Shown here piece by piece: positions 51,726-61,500 of a DNA stretch of 64,000 nt. The translations under genes and the position numbers were made by a program. Every line of letters starts with the position of its first letter. Position 1 is the stretch's first letter. Origin of the DNA: Tenacibaculum sp. 190524A02b (lineage in GTDB: Bacteria > Bacteroidota > Bacteroidia > Flavobacteriales > Flavobacteriaceae); NCBI RefSeq assembly GCF_964036645.1, contig NZ_OZ038525.1, forward strand, positions 2,006,501-2,070,500, in the 5' to 3' direction. A model generated the notes under the pieces. That model did no database searches, was not told the origin of the DNA, and worked only from the letters and a program-made list of their open reading frames with translations.

Positions 51726-53429
51726 TTACTTTTTAACTAGCTTCTTTACTTTTCGTTTACCATTTATTTCAATACTACATAAGTATACTCCTGGTTTTAA
51801 ATTAGGAACTTGTAAATTAAAAACACTTGCACCTACTGGTGCCTTACCATTCATCAATGTTTTTATTCTGTTACCTAAGTAGTCGTAAATTTTTACTTTA
51901 ATTACATTTTCTTTTGATGAATTTATTAATAATTTAACCTCATCTTTTACAATAGTTGGATATAACTTTAAAGATTGTACTGATGCAAACTGCCAATCAT
52001 CTTCACTCAATGTACCATTTCCACTTGCATCATTCAACGCTTTTAAAATACTTGATGGAGAATCATAACTTGCATCCTGTGTTAACTCCCAAACAATAAC
52101 ACCTTGATGTCCATAGTTTTTACTGTACTTTATTTTCTCCCCTGCTTGTTTTGGTGTGTCAAAGTAGATATTTTTTCCATTCAACCCAACATGTCCATTT
52201 AAGCTTTTAGGATCTTTAGCATCATAACTTGTTGCTGCATCTGGAAACTCTTCTAACATTTTTCTATAAGGAACAAATTTATAACCATTACTTCCTGCTG
52301 GTTTTCTTTCAGAAAAATCATACCCATACATAGGAACTCCTATTACTAGCTTACTCTTTTTAACACCTAAACCTCCTCCATGATTCCATGTTGGTGGCGC
52401 TATACCCAACCAATATTCTAACGCATCTTGTACGGAATATATTGGATCATCTGCCGTTTGTCCTGTATATGACCCAGCTGGTACTTTATATAAAGAACTA
52501 TGAGGCCCTATTGGTGACTTATCCCAAGACCCTGTAAAGTCATATGTCATTAGCCCTATCCAATCCATATAATCAGCCATCTTTCCATCATAATTATTAC
52601 CATACCAAGAAGTTCCAAAAACAGCTGCAGAAATAAGTTTATTGGGCATCTTCTCCCTCAACTTCTTACTTAAATTGGTTAGACCAATTGCTGCTGGATG
52701 TGGTCCTTCATCACTTCCACCCCATTGGTCACCTCTTTTTCTTCCGCCTTGATCTACAGTTCCTGTAATTGCTGGATCATTCCACCAACACTCTAAATCT
52801 AAATCAACACCATCTAAATTTCGATCTTTAATATAATTCACTAATAAATTAGCTATTTCTTCTAATTTTTGATCATTGTTATAGTACTTAGTCATCAACC
52901 ATAAAAAAGCATAATCTATGGCACCACCTACAGCTACAGATACTTTCACATTTTTAGCTTTTGCCTTTGATAACACTTTACACTCCGTTAAAACTGAATC
53001 TACTTTTTTCAGCTCTTTTTCGTCAAATGCTATAGAAGCAAAATCACTGCTATTATAATTCGTATTATTTTGTTTAAAAGTTAAAAATGAAATATTTAAA
53101 TTACTTACTACTTCAGGCTTGAAGTCATTTTTAATGTCATAATCTTTTATCCACGTAGGTAAGTAACCTATAATGCGCTGTTTTCCATTATAATCTTCTC
53201 CTAATCCACCATCTCCGCAAGGGCCTAAAACTTGCCATGATTCATGTCCCGGTTTTTCTGTTGTATAATATTTAGCTTCATAATTGATACCTTCGTAAGA
53301 AACCTGATCTCCTTTAACATAATTTTGTTTTGAGGAATCCCAAGAGCCATAACAATCTGGAAATTGATACTGTGCATGCAGAAATATGCTACAAATTAGA
53401 AAGCTTAAGGTTAAGAGTTTTTTTCTCAT
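51726..53429 (-). CDS. Secreted GH18 chitinase, T9SS substrate
   Basis: A 567-aa secreted endo- or exochitinase. Signal peptide at 1-20 (LICSIFLHAQ), then a small aromatic chitin-binding module (about 21-72, YQFPDCYGSWDSSKQNYVKG). The GH18 barrel spans about 83-460, with the catalytic motif DGVDLDLECWW (DxxDxDxE) and LMTYDFTGSWD. From about 490 there is a T9SS type A C-terminal domain (LKLYPTIVKDEVKL, GNRIKTL, LKPGVYLCSIEINGK). It shares most residues over the first 470 positions with the next gene, so the two arose by duplication. Confidence 0.93.
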   Translation of the reverse strand: MRKKLLTLSFLICSIFLHAQYQFPDCYGSWDSSKQNYVKGDQVSYEGINYEAKYYTTEKPGHESWQVLGPCGDGGLGEDYNGKQRIIGYLPTWIKDYDIKNDFKPEVVSNLNISFLTFKQNNTNYNSSDFASIAFDEKELKKVDSVLTECKVLSKAKAKNVKVSVAVGGAIDYAFLWLMTKYYNNDQKLEEIANLLVNYIKDRNLDGVDLDLECWWNDPAITGTVDQGGRKRGDQWGGSDEGPHPAAIGLTNLSKKLREKMPNKLISAAVFGTSWYGNNYDGKMADYMDWIGLMTYDFTGSWDKSPIGPHSSLYKVPAGSYTGQTADDPIYSVQDALEYWLGIAPPTWNHGGGLGVKKSKLVIGVPMYGYDFSERKPAGSNGYKFVPYRKMLEEFPDAATSYDAKDPKSLNGHVGLNGKNIYFDTPKQAGEKIKYSKNYGHQGVIVWELTQDASYDSPSSILKALNDASGNGTLSEDDWQFASVQSLKLYPTIVKDEVKLLINSSKENVIKVKIYDYLGNRIKTLMNGKAPVGASVFNLQVPNLKPGVYLCSIEINGKRKVKKLVKK

Positions 53430-53510
53430 GATTAAGGGGTTTTGTTGTTTGTTTATTTTAAGTTTTAATTATTAATTCAAATTATTTAGTTTTTAATTGG
53501 GTTAAAATAA

Positions 53511-53543
53511 AACTGAATAAGTCTTTAAAAGACTTATTCAGTT
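53511..53543 (-). terminator. Terminator after the second GH18 chitinase
   Basis: A 16-bp perfect stem (AACTGAATAAGTCTTT with its inverse, 1-base gap), with T-rich sequence following on the minus strand. Confidence 0.85.
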
Positions 53544-53589
53544 GATGTTATTACACTATAAGACGTTATATTTTAAAAGTTATTGTTTA

Positions 53590-56196
53590 CTAATTGTTTT
53601 TTATGATTTTCTCAGTATATGACTTTCCATTTACAAATATCTTATAAATGTACAGTCCATTTTTTAACATTGACAAATTATCATCAAAAGTACTTAGCCC
53701 TTTGCTTACGTTATCATCTACAAATGTTTTCACTAATTTACCTGAATGGTCAAAAAGTAGAATTTTAACAGCACTTTTCTTCTCTAATTGCACATCTATA
53801 TTTGCTTTATCAGAAACAGATGTTGGATAAACTCTCAACAATGTACTTTCTGGACAATTAGATATAAACTTCCATTCTGCTGACTGTCCAGGTGTATGAT
53901 TCTGTGTCCACCAATTAGCCTCATATATTTTTTTATCATAGTATACTTTATCACCTTTATTGTAAACTTTACTAGCTTTCCACTCTGAACTTCCACAGAA
54001 ATCTCCTCCTCCTGTTCCATCACACGACCTTACTTCTTCCCAAACATTACTATTGCCAGGTACATCTGTTGTTTCTGCATACCACTTATTTTTATAAATT
54101 ACATTATTATATACTACCTCTTGCCCTGCTTGTGCGTACACTTTTGCTTCCCATGCAGCAACTCCACTACATCCTCCACCAGTACTTTTCTCTTTAACCG
54201 TAAAACTAACTGTCTTTTCAGACAACAAACCTGCATTATCTGCTGCTTTAATTTTTAGAGAAAAAGTTCCAAATTGATTAGGAGTCCAGTTAGCTATGTA
54301 CTCATCACTATTTGAACTTACTGCATTGAAAGTTTGGTTATTTATTATAAATTCAACTGTACTTACAGACTCATTATCAGTTACCATTGCTTTTAATGTA
54401 ATGGCTGATAAATCTGTTTGTTCTATTGTACTATTGTCAACTGGATTAACTCCTGAAATTACTGGTGGTGTGTTATCATTTGACTTTTCTCTAACAGTGA
54501 ATGTAATACTACTCTCAGACTTCGCTCCTTTATCATCTATTGCTTCTGCTATAATTGTATAACTACCAAATGTTGAAGGCGTAAAACTCCCTGTATATTC
54601 ATTACCTGATTTTGATGAATTTATTACAGTTCCGTTATTCGTAAATTTAAAAGAATCCACAGTACCATCACTATCAATTGCTGTTGCTTTTAAATTAATA
54701 GTTGATAAACTATCAACTTCAAAAACCTGATTATTGGTTGGTGAATTCCAAGTAATTACAGGAGATTGGTTAATTGGATCTGTATTTCCATTTGCCTCGT
54801 TTAGAGCCTTCAATATACTTGATGATGAATTATAATTAGCATCCTGTGTTAGTTCCCAAACAATTACTCCTTGATGCCCAAACCTTTTACTATATTTTAT
54901 TTTTTCACCTGCTTGTTTAGGTGTATCAAAATATATATTCTTCCCATTAAGTCCAATATGCCCGTTTAATTTCTTGGTATCTTTAGGATCATAACTTGTA
55001 GCTGCATTTGGAAACTCTTCTAATATTTTTCTGTAAGGAACAAATTTAAAACCATTACTCCCTGCTGGTTTTCTTTCAGAAAAATCATAACCATAAATAG
55101 GTACACCTACTACTAATTTATTTTTCTTCACTCCTAATCCGCCAGCATGATTCCATACAGGTTCTGCAATACCCATCCAATATTCTAAAGCATCTTGTAC
55201 AGAATAAATAGGGTCATTTGCTGATTGACCTGTATATGTTCTTTCAGGGACTTTGTACAACGAACTATGCGGTCCTATAGGTGATTTATCCCAAGATCCT
55301 GTAAAATCATAAGTCATCAACCCAATCCAATCCATATAATCAGCCATTTTCGCATCGTAATTGTTACCGTACCAAGAAGTTCCAAAAACAGCAGCGGTTA
55401 TTAACTTATTAGGCATTTTTTCTCTTAACTTCTTACTTAAAGTCGTTAAACCAATAGCCGCTGGATGCGGACCATCATCAGCTCCTCCCCATTTATCTCC
55501 TCTTTTTCTTCCTCCCTGATCAGAAGTTCCAGAAATATTAGGATCTGCCCACCAACACTCTAAATCTAAATCTAATCCATCTAATTGACGTTGATTAACA
55601 TAGTTTACTAAAAGATTTGCTATTTCCTCTAATTTTTGGTCATTATTATAATACTTAGTCATTAACCATAAAAAGGCATAATCAGTAGCACCACCAACAG
55701 CCACTGAAACTTTTACATTTTTAGCTCTTGATTTTGATAAAACTTTACAATCAGTTAAAACAGAATCAACCTTAAATAATTCTCTTTCATTAAATCCTAT
55801 AGAAGCAAAATCACTACTGTTATAGTTGTTATTATTTTGCTTAAACATTAAGAAAGAAATGTTAAGGTTGGTCACTACTTCTGGTTTAAAATTATTTTTA
55901 ATATCATAATCAGGAATCCAGGTAGGCAAATATCCTATGATTCTCTGTTTTCCTTTATAATCTGCCCCTAAACCACCATCTCCACAAGCACTAATAACTT
56001 GCCAAGATTGATCTGCTGGCTTAGCTGTTGTATAATATTTCGCTTCATAATTGACACCGTCTAACGAAACTTGATCTCCCTTTACATAATTTTCTTTGTT
56101 AGGATCCCATGCTGGGTAACAATCAGGAAATTGATATTGTGCGTAAAGACTTACACCACAAATTAAGAGTATAAGGGTTAGTATTGTTTTTTTCAT
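53590..56196 (-). CDS. Large multidomain GH18 chitinase, T9SS substrate
   Basis: 868 aa. Signal peptide (to about 20), N-terminal chitin-binding module (about 21-72), GH18 barrel (about 83-460) with DGLDLDLECWW. Two Ig-like/PKD-like domains follow at about 475-570 and 575-665, each ending in SITFTVREK- or VSFTVKEK-type strands. Two CBM5/12-like modules follow at about 672-720 and 728-775 (WEAKVYAQAGQEVVYNN; WKASKVYNKGDKVYYDKK, ending in WWTQNHTPG). A T9SS C-terminal domain closes it. Compared with the 567-aa paralogue it gains the linker and binding modules, probably for insoluble chitin. It has its own promoter region and terminator. Confidence 0.93.
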   Translation of the reverse strand: MKKTILTLILLICGVSLYAQYQFPDCYPAWDPNKENYVKGDQVSLDGVNYEAKYYTTAKPADQSWQVISACGDGGLGADYKGKQRIIGYLPTWIPDYDIKNNFKPEVVTNLNISFLMFKQNNNNYNSSDFASIGFNERELFKVDSVLTDCKVLSKSRAKNVKVSVAVGGATDYAFLWLMTKYYNNDQKLEEIANLLVNYVNQRQLDGLDLDLECWWADPNISGTSDQGGRKRGDKWGGADDGPHPAAIGLTTLSKKLREKMPNKLITAAVFGTSWYGNNYDAKMADYMDWIGLMTYDFTGSWDKSPIGPHSSLYKVPERTYTGQSANDPIYSVQDALEYWMGIAEPVWNHAGGLGVKKNKLVVGVPIYGYDFSERKPAGSNGFKFVPYRKILEEFPNAATSYDPKDTKKLNGHIGLNGKNIYFDTPKQAGEKIKYSKRFGHQGVIVWELTQDANYNSSSSILKALNEANGNTDPINQSPVITWNSPTNNQVFEVDSLSTINLKATAIDSDGTVDSFKFTNNGTVINSSKSGNEYTGSFTPSTFGSYTIIAEAIDDKGAKSESSITFTVREKSNDNTPPVISGVNPVDNSTIEQTDLSAITLKAMVTDNESVSTVEFIINNQTFNAVSSNSDEYIANWTPNQFGTFSLKIKAADNAGLLSEKTVSFTVKEKSTGGGCSGVAAWEAKVYAQAGQEVVYNNVIYKNKWYAETTDVPGNSNVWEEVRSCDGTGGGDFCGSSEWKASKVYNKGDKVYYDKKIYEANWWTQNHTPGQSAEWKFISNCPESTLLRVYPTSVSDKANIDVQLEKKSAVKILLFDHSGKLVKTFVDDNVSKGLSTFDDNLSMLKNGLYIYKIFVNGKSYTEKIIKNN

Positions 56197-56292
56197 TATT
56201 ACTTAGTTTTTGTAATTCCTAGAAGGATTATTTGTTGTTTGTTAATTATTTATTAGTTAATGTTTGATTAAAAAAATCTTAATATATAGCCT

Positions 56293-56318
56293 AATAAGCC
56301 TTATAGAAAAGGCTTATT
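56293..56318 (-). terminator. Hairpin after the GH19 chitinase
   Basis: AATAAGCCTT-N6-AAGGCTTATT, 21 bp past the stop. The T-run is not directly adjacent, so terminator strength is uncertain. Confidence 0.5.
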
Positions 56319-56339
56319 TAAATGTTCTTTGAAGTTATT

Positions 56340-58343
56340 TTATTTATTATTATACTTAATAAATTTCCTGTTATAAGTTTTACCTCCAACAGAAATTTTA
56401 TAGATATATAAACCTCTCTTAAGGTCTGATACATCATAAGTGAAATTATAAGTTCCTTTTTGAAAATTATCTGTTCTAAAACTCTTTATTAAGCTCCCTG
56501 AATAATCAAACACCTGTACTTTAACACTCTCTTTTATATCAGGGGCCATATTCAAATACAATTTATCTACAACTATAGTAGGGTATGCATTGAATGGTTG
56601 TTTTTGTTTTTTGTTTAATTGAGAACAATTTTCTACAAACTCCCATTCTTGGCTTTGTTCTGGAATATTGTTTTGAGTCCACCATTTTGCCCTAAATATT
56701 TTACTTTCATAATAAGCTTGATCTCCTTTATAATACACTTTATTAGCATCCCACTTTTCTTTTCCACAAAAAGTACCAGTTCCACCTCCATCATCTCCTC
56801 CACAAGATTTTATTTTCTCCCAAACATTACTTCCTCCAGGAATATTACTACTATCTGCATACCATTTATTTCTATACACTACATTATTATACTTTATATA
56901 GTTATCAGCTTTATCATAAATAATAGCATTATTCCATTCAGGAATATCATCACATGAAAGATTTACACCATCCCATACTGTAATTTTTATATTAGCAACA
57001 GCCTCCAAACCATTTTGAAACAACGCTTTTGTATTAAAAGAATGTGTCCCATACGTACTTGGTGTCCAAGAAAAAGAAGTGCCATTAAAATCCTGTCCAT
57101 TAATCGTTGTTACAATACTGGCTAATGTTGTGTTTTTTCTGTCTACTTCAATTGTAAAAGGTATTACTTCGAAATTTGGTTGTTTAAATAGTTGATTATT
57201 TTTAGGAGATGTAAAACTAATAGAAGGTTTCATTGCACATGGTTCTGTTGTTATATCAGCTGCATCTCCTCCATATCTTTCCATATCCTTACAACCACAA
57301 TCAGATAAATCATTTACACCATCCATATCTGTTCCTACATTAAAAATACCTGCAAAACGCTCGTAATACCCTATCCTATCTAATACCTGAGGCTTTTCTA
57401 CTCCTTGCCCACATTCAACACCTCCATTAATAATATTTACTGTCATTCCTAAACCTACTACTCTATTCTTAGAAACATCTAGTTCAGTTGGCTGCCAATT
57501 TCTAACCATAACATCATGCGCAGATGGTTTAGGGTATTGCGGAGTCATCCAAAACCAAATAGCAGTTTGGAAAGCTAAAGCAGCATCTTCAATAACCTTT
57601 TCAGGGTTATCTAATAAAACTTGCTTATCACCAAAAATAAATTCACTTGCGGGTCCATAATTATAATTGTATGATAGTTGCATAGGTCCTCTACCTTTAT
57701 ATGATTTCCCTGGAGTTGGAGGGTAGTTAACATCTGGTGAAGCGTATAACGAGGTTGTTGGTTCTTCTCTAAAGTGTAATCCCCAAGAAAACCTTCCTCC
57801 AGGAGCCGTTGGCCATCCACCAGTTGTTTCATGAGATATATTTGCGAAAAAAGCAGCTAGTTCTCTCTTTTTTGTTTCTTGATTACCTTCTTTTAAAAAG
57901 TTTCCATAGTCAACTTCTTCCCTTACAATATCTTTATTTATATTTCTAGGAGCTTCAAAATCTGCATCCTTTCTAATTACTACCTTACTTCCTGAAACCT
58001 TGTCTATTCTAGTAATTCTATACGCATTAGTGGCACATCTTCTCTCAAAAACAGCTTTAATTTTAGACATTCTATTAATAGCTTCAATAAAAGAAGCATA
58101 CGTATAAAAATCATCTTTAGGGTCTAACTCCCAGTTTCCACCTCCTTTATCTTTAGCTCCAAAACGATATGGGAACAAAATATTCCACATGGCTTCAGAG
58201 ACTAATGGATGTTCTTGGTTTATTTTTTCTTTTTTTGAGAAAACCTCTTTTTTACAGTTTTTTTTGGGGGTTGCTATTATAGTACTAGTACATGCTACTA
58301 TAAATAACAACAGTAATTGTTTAGTTATAGATTGGTTAATCAT
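56340..58343 (-). CDS. Secreted GH19 chitinase with chitin-binding modules, T9SS substrate
   Basis: 667 aa. Signal peptide (about 1-24, LLLLFIVACTST). A GH19 lysozyme-like domain spans about 45-345, with the catalytic glutamate region FFANISHETTGGWP, the second acidic residue in HFREEPTT, and GPMQLSYNYNYG and FWMTPQYPKPS as in plant-type family 19 enzymes. An Ig-like domain (about 370-465), two CBM5/12-like modules (about 466-515 and 525-572, ending in WWTQNNIPEQ) and a T9SS tail follow. The modules match those of the 868-aa GH18 enzyme. Inverting GH19 and retaining GH18 enzymes usually act together on different chitin forms. Confidence 0.92.
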   Translation of the reverse strand: MINQSITKQLLLLFIVACTSTIIATPKKNCKKEVFSKKEKINQEHPLVSEAMWNILFPYRFGAKDKGGGNWELDPKDDFYTYASFIEAINRMSKIKAVFERRCATNAYRITRIDKVSGSKVVIRKDADFEAPRNINKDIVREEVDYGNFLKEGNQETKKRELAAFFANISHETTGGWPTAPGGRFSWGLHFREEPTTSLYASPDVNYPPTPGKSYKGRGPMQLSYNYNYGPASEFIFGDKQVLLDNPEKVIEDAALAFQTAIWFWMTPQYPKPSAHDVMVRNWQPTELDVSKNRVVGLGMTVNIINGGVECGQGVEKPQVLDRIGYYERFAGIFNVGTDMDGVNDLSDCGCKDMERYGGDAADITTEPCAMKPSISFTSPKNNQLFKQPNFEVIPFTIEVDRKNTTLASIVTTINGQDFNGTSFSWTPSTYGTHSFNTKALFQNGLEAVANIKITVWDGVNLSCDDIPEWNNAIIYDKADNYIKYNNVVYRNKWYADSSNIPGGSNVWEKIKSCGGDDGGGTGTFCGKEKWDANKVYYKGDQAYYESKIFRAKWWTQNNIPEQSQEWEFVENCSQLNKKQKQPFNAYPTIVVDKLYLNMAPDIKESVKVQVFDYSGSLIKSFRTDNFQKGTYNFTYDVSDLKRGLYIYKISVGGKTYNRKFIKYNNK

Positions 58344-58520
58344 TAGTTAGAAGAGTTTTAAATAAATTTTAGTTGCATTCATATTACTCTATTTTCTGCT
58401 CCTTGAGAAATAATTTAGACCAACCACATATTTTAACTACGTAACAACTCTTTTTTATCTATTAATGAAAGCTTAACATGAAAAACAGCTATTTAACTTT
58501 TTTAAAAAGCTATTTTTTTA

Positions 58521-58528
58521 TAGTTTTG
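58521..58528 (+). promoter_or_regulatory. Promoter of the metalloprotease gene
   Basis: TAGTTTTG, exact TAnnTTTG, 27 bp upstream of the ATG at 58556. Confidence 0.6.
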
Positions 58529-58555
58529 TACTACCAAATTAAAAAATTATTAACT

Positions 58556-61500
58556 ATGAATAAGAAAATACTATGCTTCTTATTGCTATGCGTATATGTA
58601 GCTAAAAACTATTCTCAACAAGTATGGAGAAACGATTTAAAAATCAATTATTCTCAAAAAATTAGCGATGCTCCAAGCAATTATCATCAACTAAAATTAA
58701 ATCAAAATCAATTAGCTACCATTTTAAGGAAATCTGCCAATAGATTTTCTAAGCACCACACTAAAACTATTCTTACTTTACCTATTACTGGTAAAAAGTT
58801 TGAAGATTTTGAAATTTTAAAAGCTTCTAACTTCAGTAAAAAATTACATCAAAAGTTCCCTAGTATCAATTCTTATGTTGCTAAAAGTTTAACCACTAAT
58901 AAAACTGCAAGAATTAGCTACTCAAAACATACTGGATTATATGCTTACATTCAAACAAGTGAAGGAACTAGAATAGTAAAACCTCTAGATCATAAAACTA
59001 ATAGTTATGTACATTTTAAAAGATCAGATACTAAAAGTTTTAATGATTTTGAATGCACTACTATAGAAACTTCCAAAAGAAACTTTTTTAAACTTAATAA
59101 TAAGATTAGCACTAATGACGGATATCTAAGAAAATATAGGTTAGCTCTAGCAACTACTGGAGAGTTTTCAAACTTTTTTTTAACAGGTTCAGAAACTACT
59201 GATGAAGAAAAGAAAGCCGTTGTTCTTTCTGCTATAAACAACTCTTTAACAAGAATCAATAGTATTTTTGAGAGAGATTTTGGTGTAACCATGGAATTGA
59301 TTGACAATAATGATCAACTAATTTTTCTTGATGGTAATAATGATCCTTTTAGTACTGGTGGTTTCAATAATCAAATTCAGAACACTTTAGACACGACCAT
59401 TGGAACTGGAAACTATGATGTTGGGCATGTATTTGTTCTTAGTAATCGAAAATATGGAAGCGCAGGGTGTATAGCATGTGTTTGTACTGAAGGATCAAAA
59501 GGTAGTGCTTTTTCAGCACACCATTCTCCCGATACTGATGATTTTAATATGCTTGCAGCTCATGAATTCGGACATCAATATGGAGGACTTCATGTTCAAA
59601 GTAGTGCCAATTGTAGAAGTGCTTTTGGTTTGCAAGAAGTAGAACCAGGTAGTGGTAGTACTATTATGAGTTACGCAGGTATTTGTGCTCCTAATGTCCA
59701 ATTCCATTCTGATGATTATTTTAACTATGTAGATATTAGAGATGTAATTGAATGGACAAGAAATAATAGTTCGTGTGCAGAATTAATAGCTACTGGAAAT
59801 AATGATCCGACAGCAAATGCTGGAAATGATTATACCATTCCTATTTCCACTCCTTTTATACTGGAAGGAGCTGGAAGTGATAATGATGCTAATTCTAGTT
59901 TAACTTACTGTTGGGAGCAAAATAACCCTGAAGATCCTTTATCTACTAGTACTCCTCAACCAACATGGAGCCAAGGCCCTTTATTCAGGTCAAAGTTGCC
60001 AACTGAGTCACCTATCAGGTATATTCCACAATTAGAAGATGTAGTTCAAGGAAACTTAACTCCTACTTGGGAAGTAGTACCTTCAGTAAGTAGAGCCATA
60101 AACTTTGTTTTAACAGTTAGAGATAATGCTAGTTCTGGAGCAAAAACTGCTTCAGACGAAATGATTATTAACACTACTGATACAGCTGGTCCATTTGTTG
60201 TTACTTCTCAAAACTCTGCAGAAAACTGGAATGTTGGAGACACTAAAACGATTACTTGGGATGTTGCCAATACTGACGTCGCTCCTATTAATGCTTCTCA
60301 TGTAGAGATTTTACTTTCTACTGATGGAGGGTTTACCTACCCACATACTATTATATCTAATACACCTAACGATGGAAGTCAAGAAATCATAATACCTGAA
60401 ATTCCTGAATCTACCACACAAGGAAGAATTATGATTAAACCTGTTGATAATATTTTTTATGCCATCAACAGTAATAATATAAACATTCAAGTTTCAGAGT
60501 TTATAATGAGTTTTAACCAAAGCTCTCAAGAAGTTTGTAAACCAGATGTTATTGAATATGACTTTACTTACAAAACTTACTTAAGCTTTAGAGAAACTAC
60601 TACATTTACTGTAGAAAATCTTCCTAATAATTTAACTGCTAGTTTTTCTCCTAATACTGTTATAGACAATAATACTCCTATTAAATTAACAATTACTGGA
60701 ACTAATAACTTAGCAATTGACAATTATACATTTAATGTAGTTGGAACTACAAATACTACTGTAAAAAAAGCTTCGTTAGAATTTAACATATTTGAAAGCA
60801 CAATTCTTGTTCCAACTCTAACTTCTCCAGTAAATAATAGTACAGGTATAAATATCTCTCCTTTATTGTCTTGGGAAAGCGATGATAATTCCGCTACATA
60901 TCTTCTTGAAATTGCTACGGACAATAACTTCAATACAATAATAGAAAGTAGTTCTTTAAGCGAAAACTCTTACAATACTAAGCAAGTAACTAACTTTAAT
61001 ACTACTTATTTTTGGAGAATTAAATCAACAAACACTTGTGGAGATAGTGATTACTCAGAAGCTTTTTCGTTCACTACCAAGTGTTCAACTCCTTCTTCAA
61101 TTAATACTACAGCTGATAAAGACAATATTCAAATTTCATGGTCAGATTCAAATGATTCCAATAATTGGGAAATAGAAGTTGTTTTAAACAATACCCTACC
61201 TACTGGAATAGGAACTATTACAAACACTAATCCTTATACTGCTAGCAACTTACAGTCTGGAACAACTTATGACATTTATGTAAAATCATTATGCTCTGAT
61301 ACTAATTCAAGTGATTGGGCTGGACCTTATAGCGTGACTACCTTAGCTGATTTTTGTAATGGAGATAAGTTTTACGATCCTGGAATTGAAGGAAACTATC
61401 CTAAAAATCAAAATGTAAAAACTATTATACTACCAGAAAACGCCAATGTGGTTGAAGTAAACTTTTCCTATTTCCAAATAGAGAGTGGATATGACTATTT

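Noticed and set aside
51726..58343. Polysaccharide utilisation locus
   Set aside because: There are no SusC/SusD-like genes or dedicated regulators in the window, and the enzymes are exported by T9SS.
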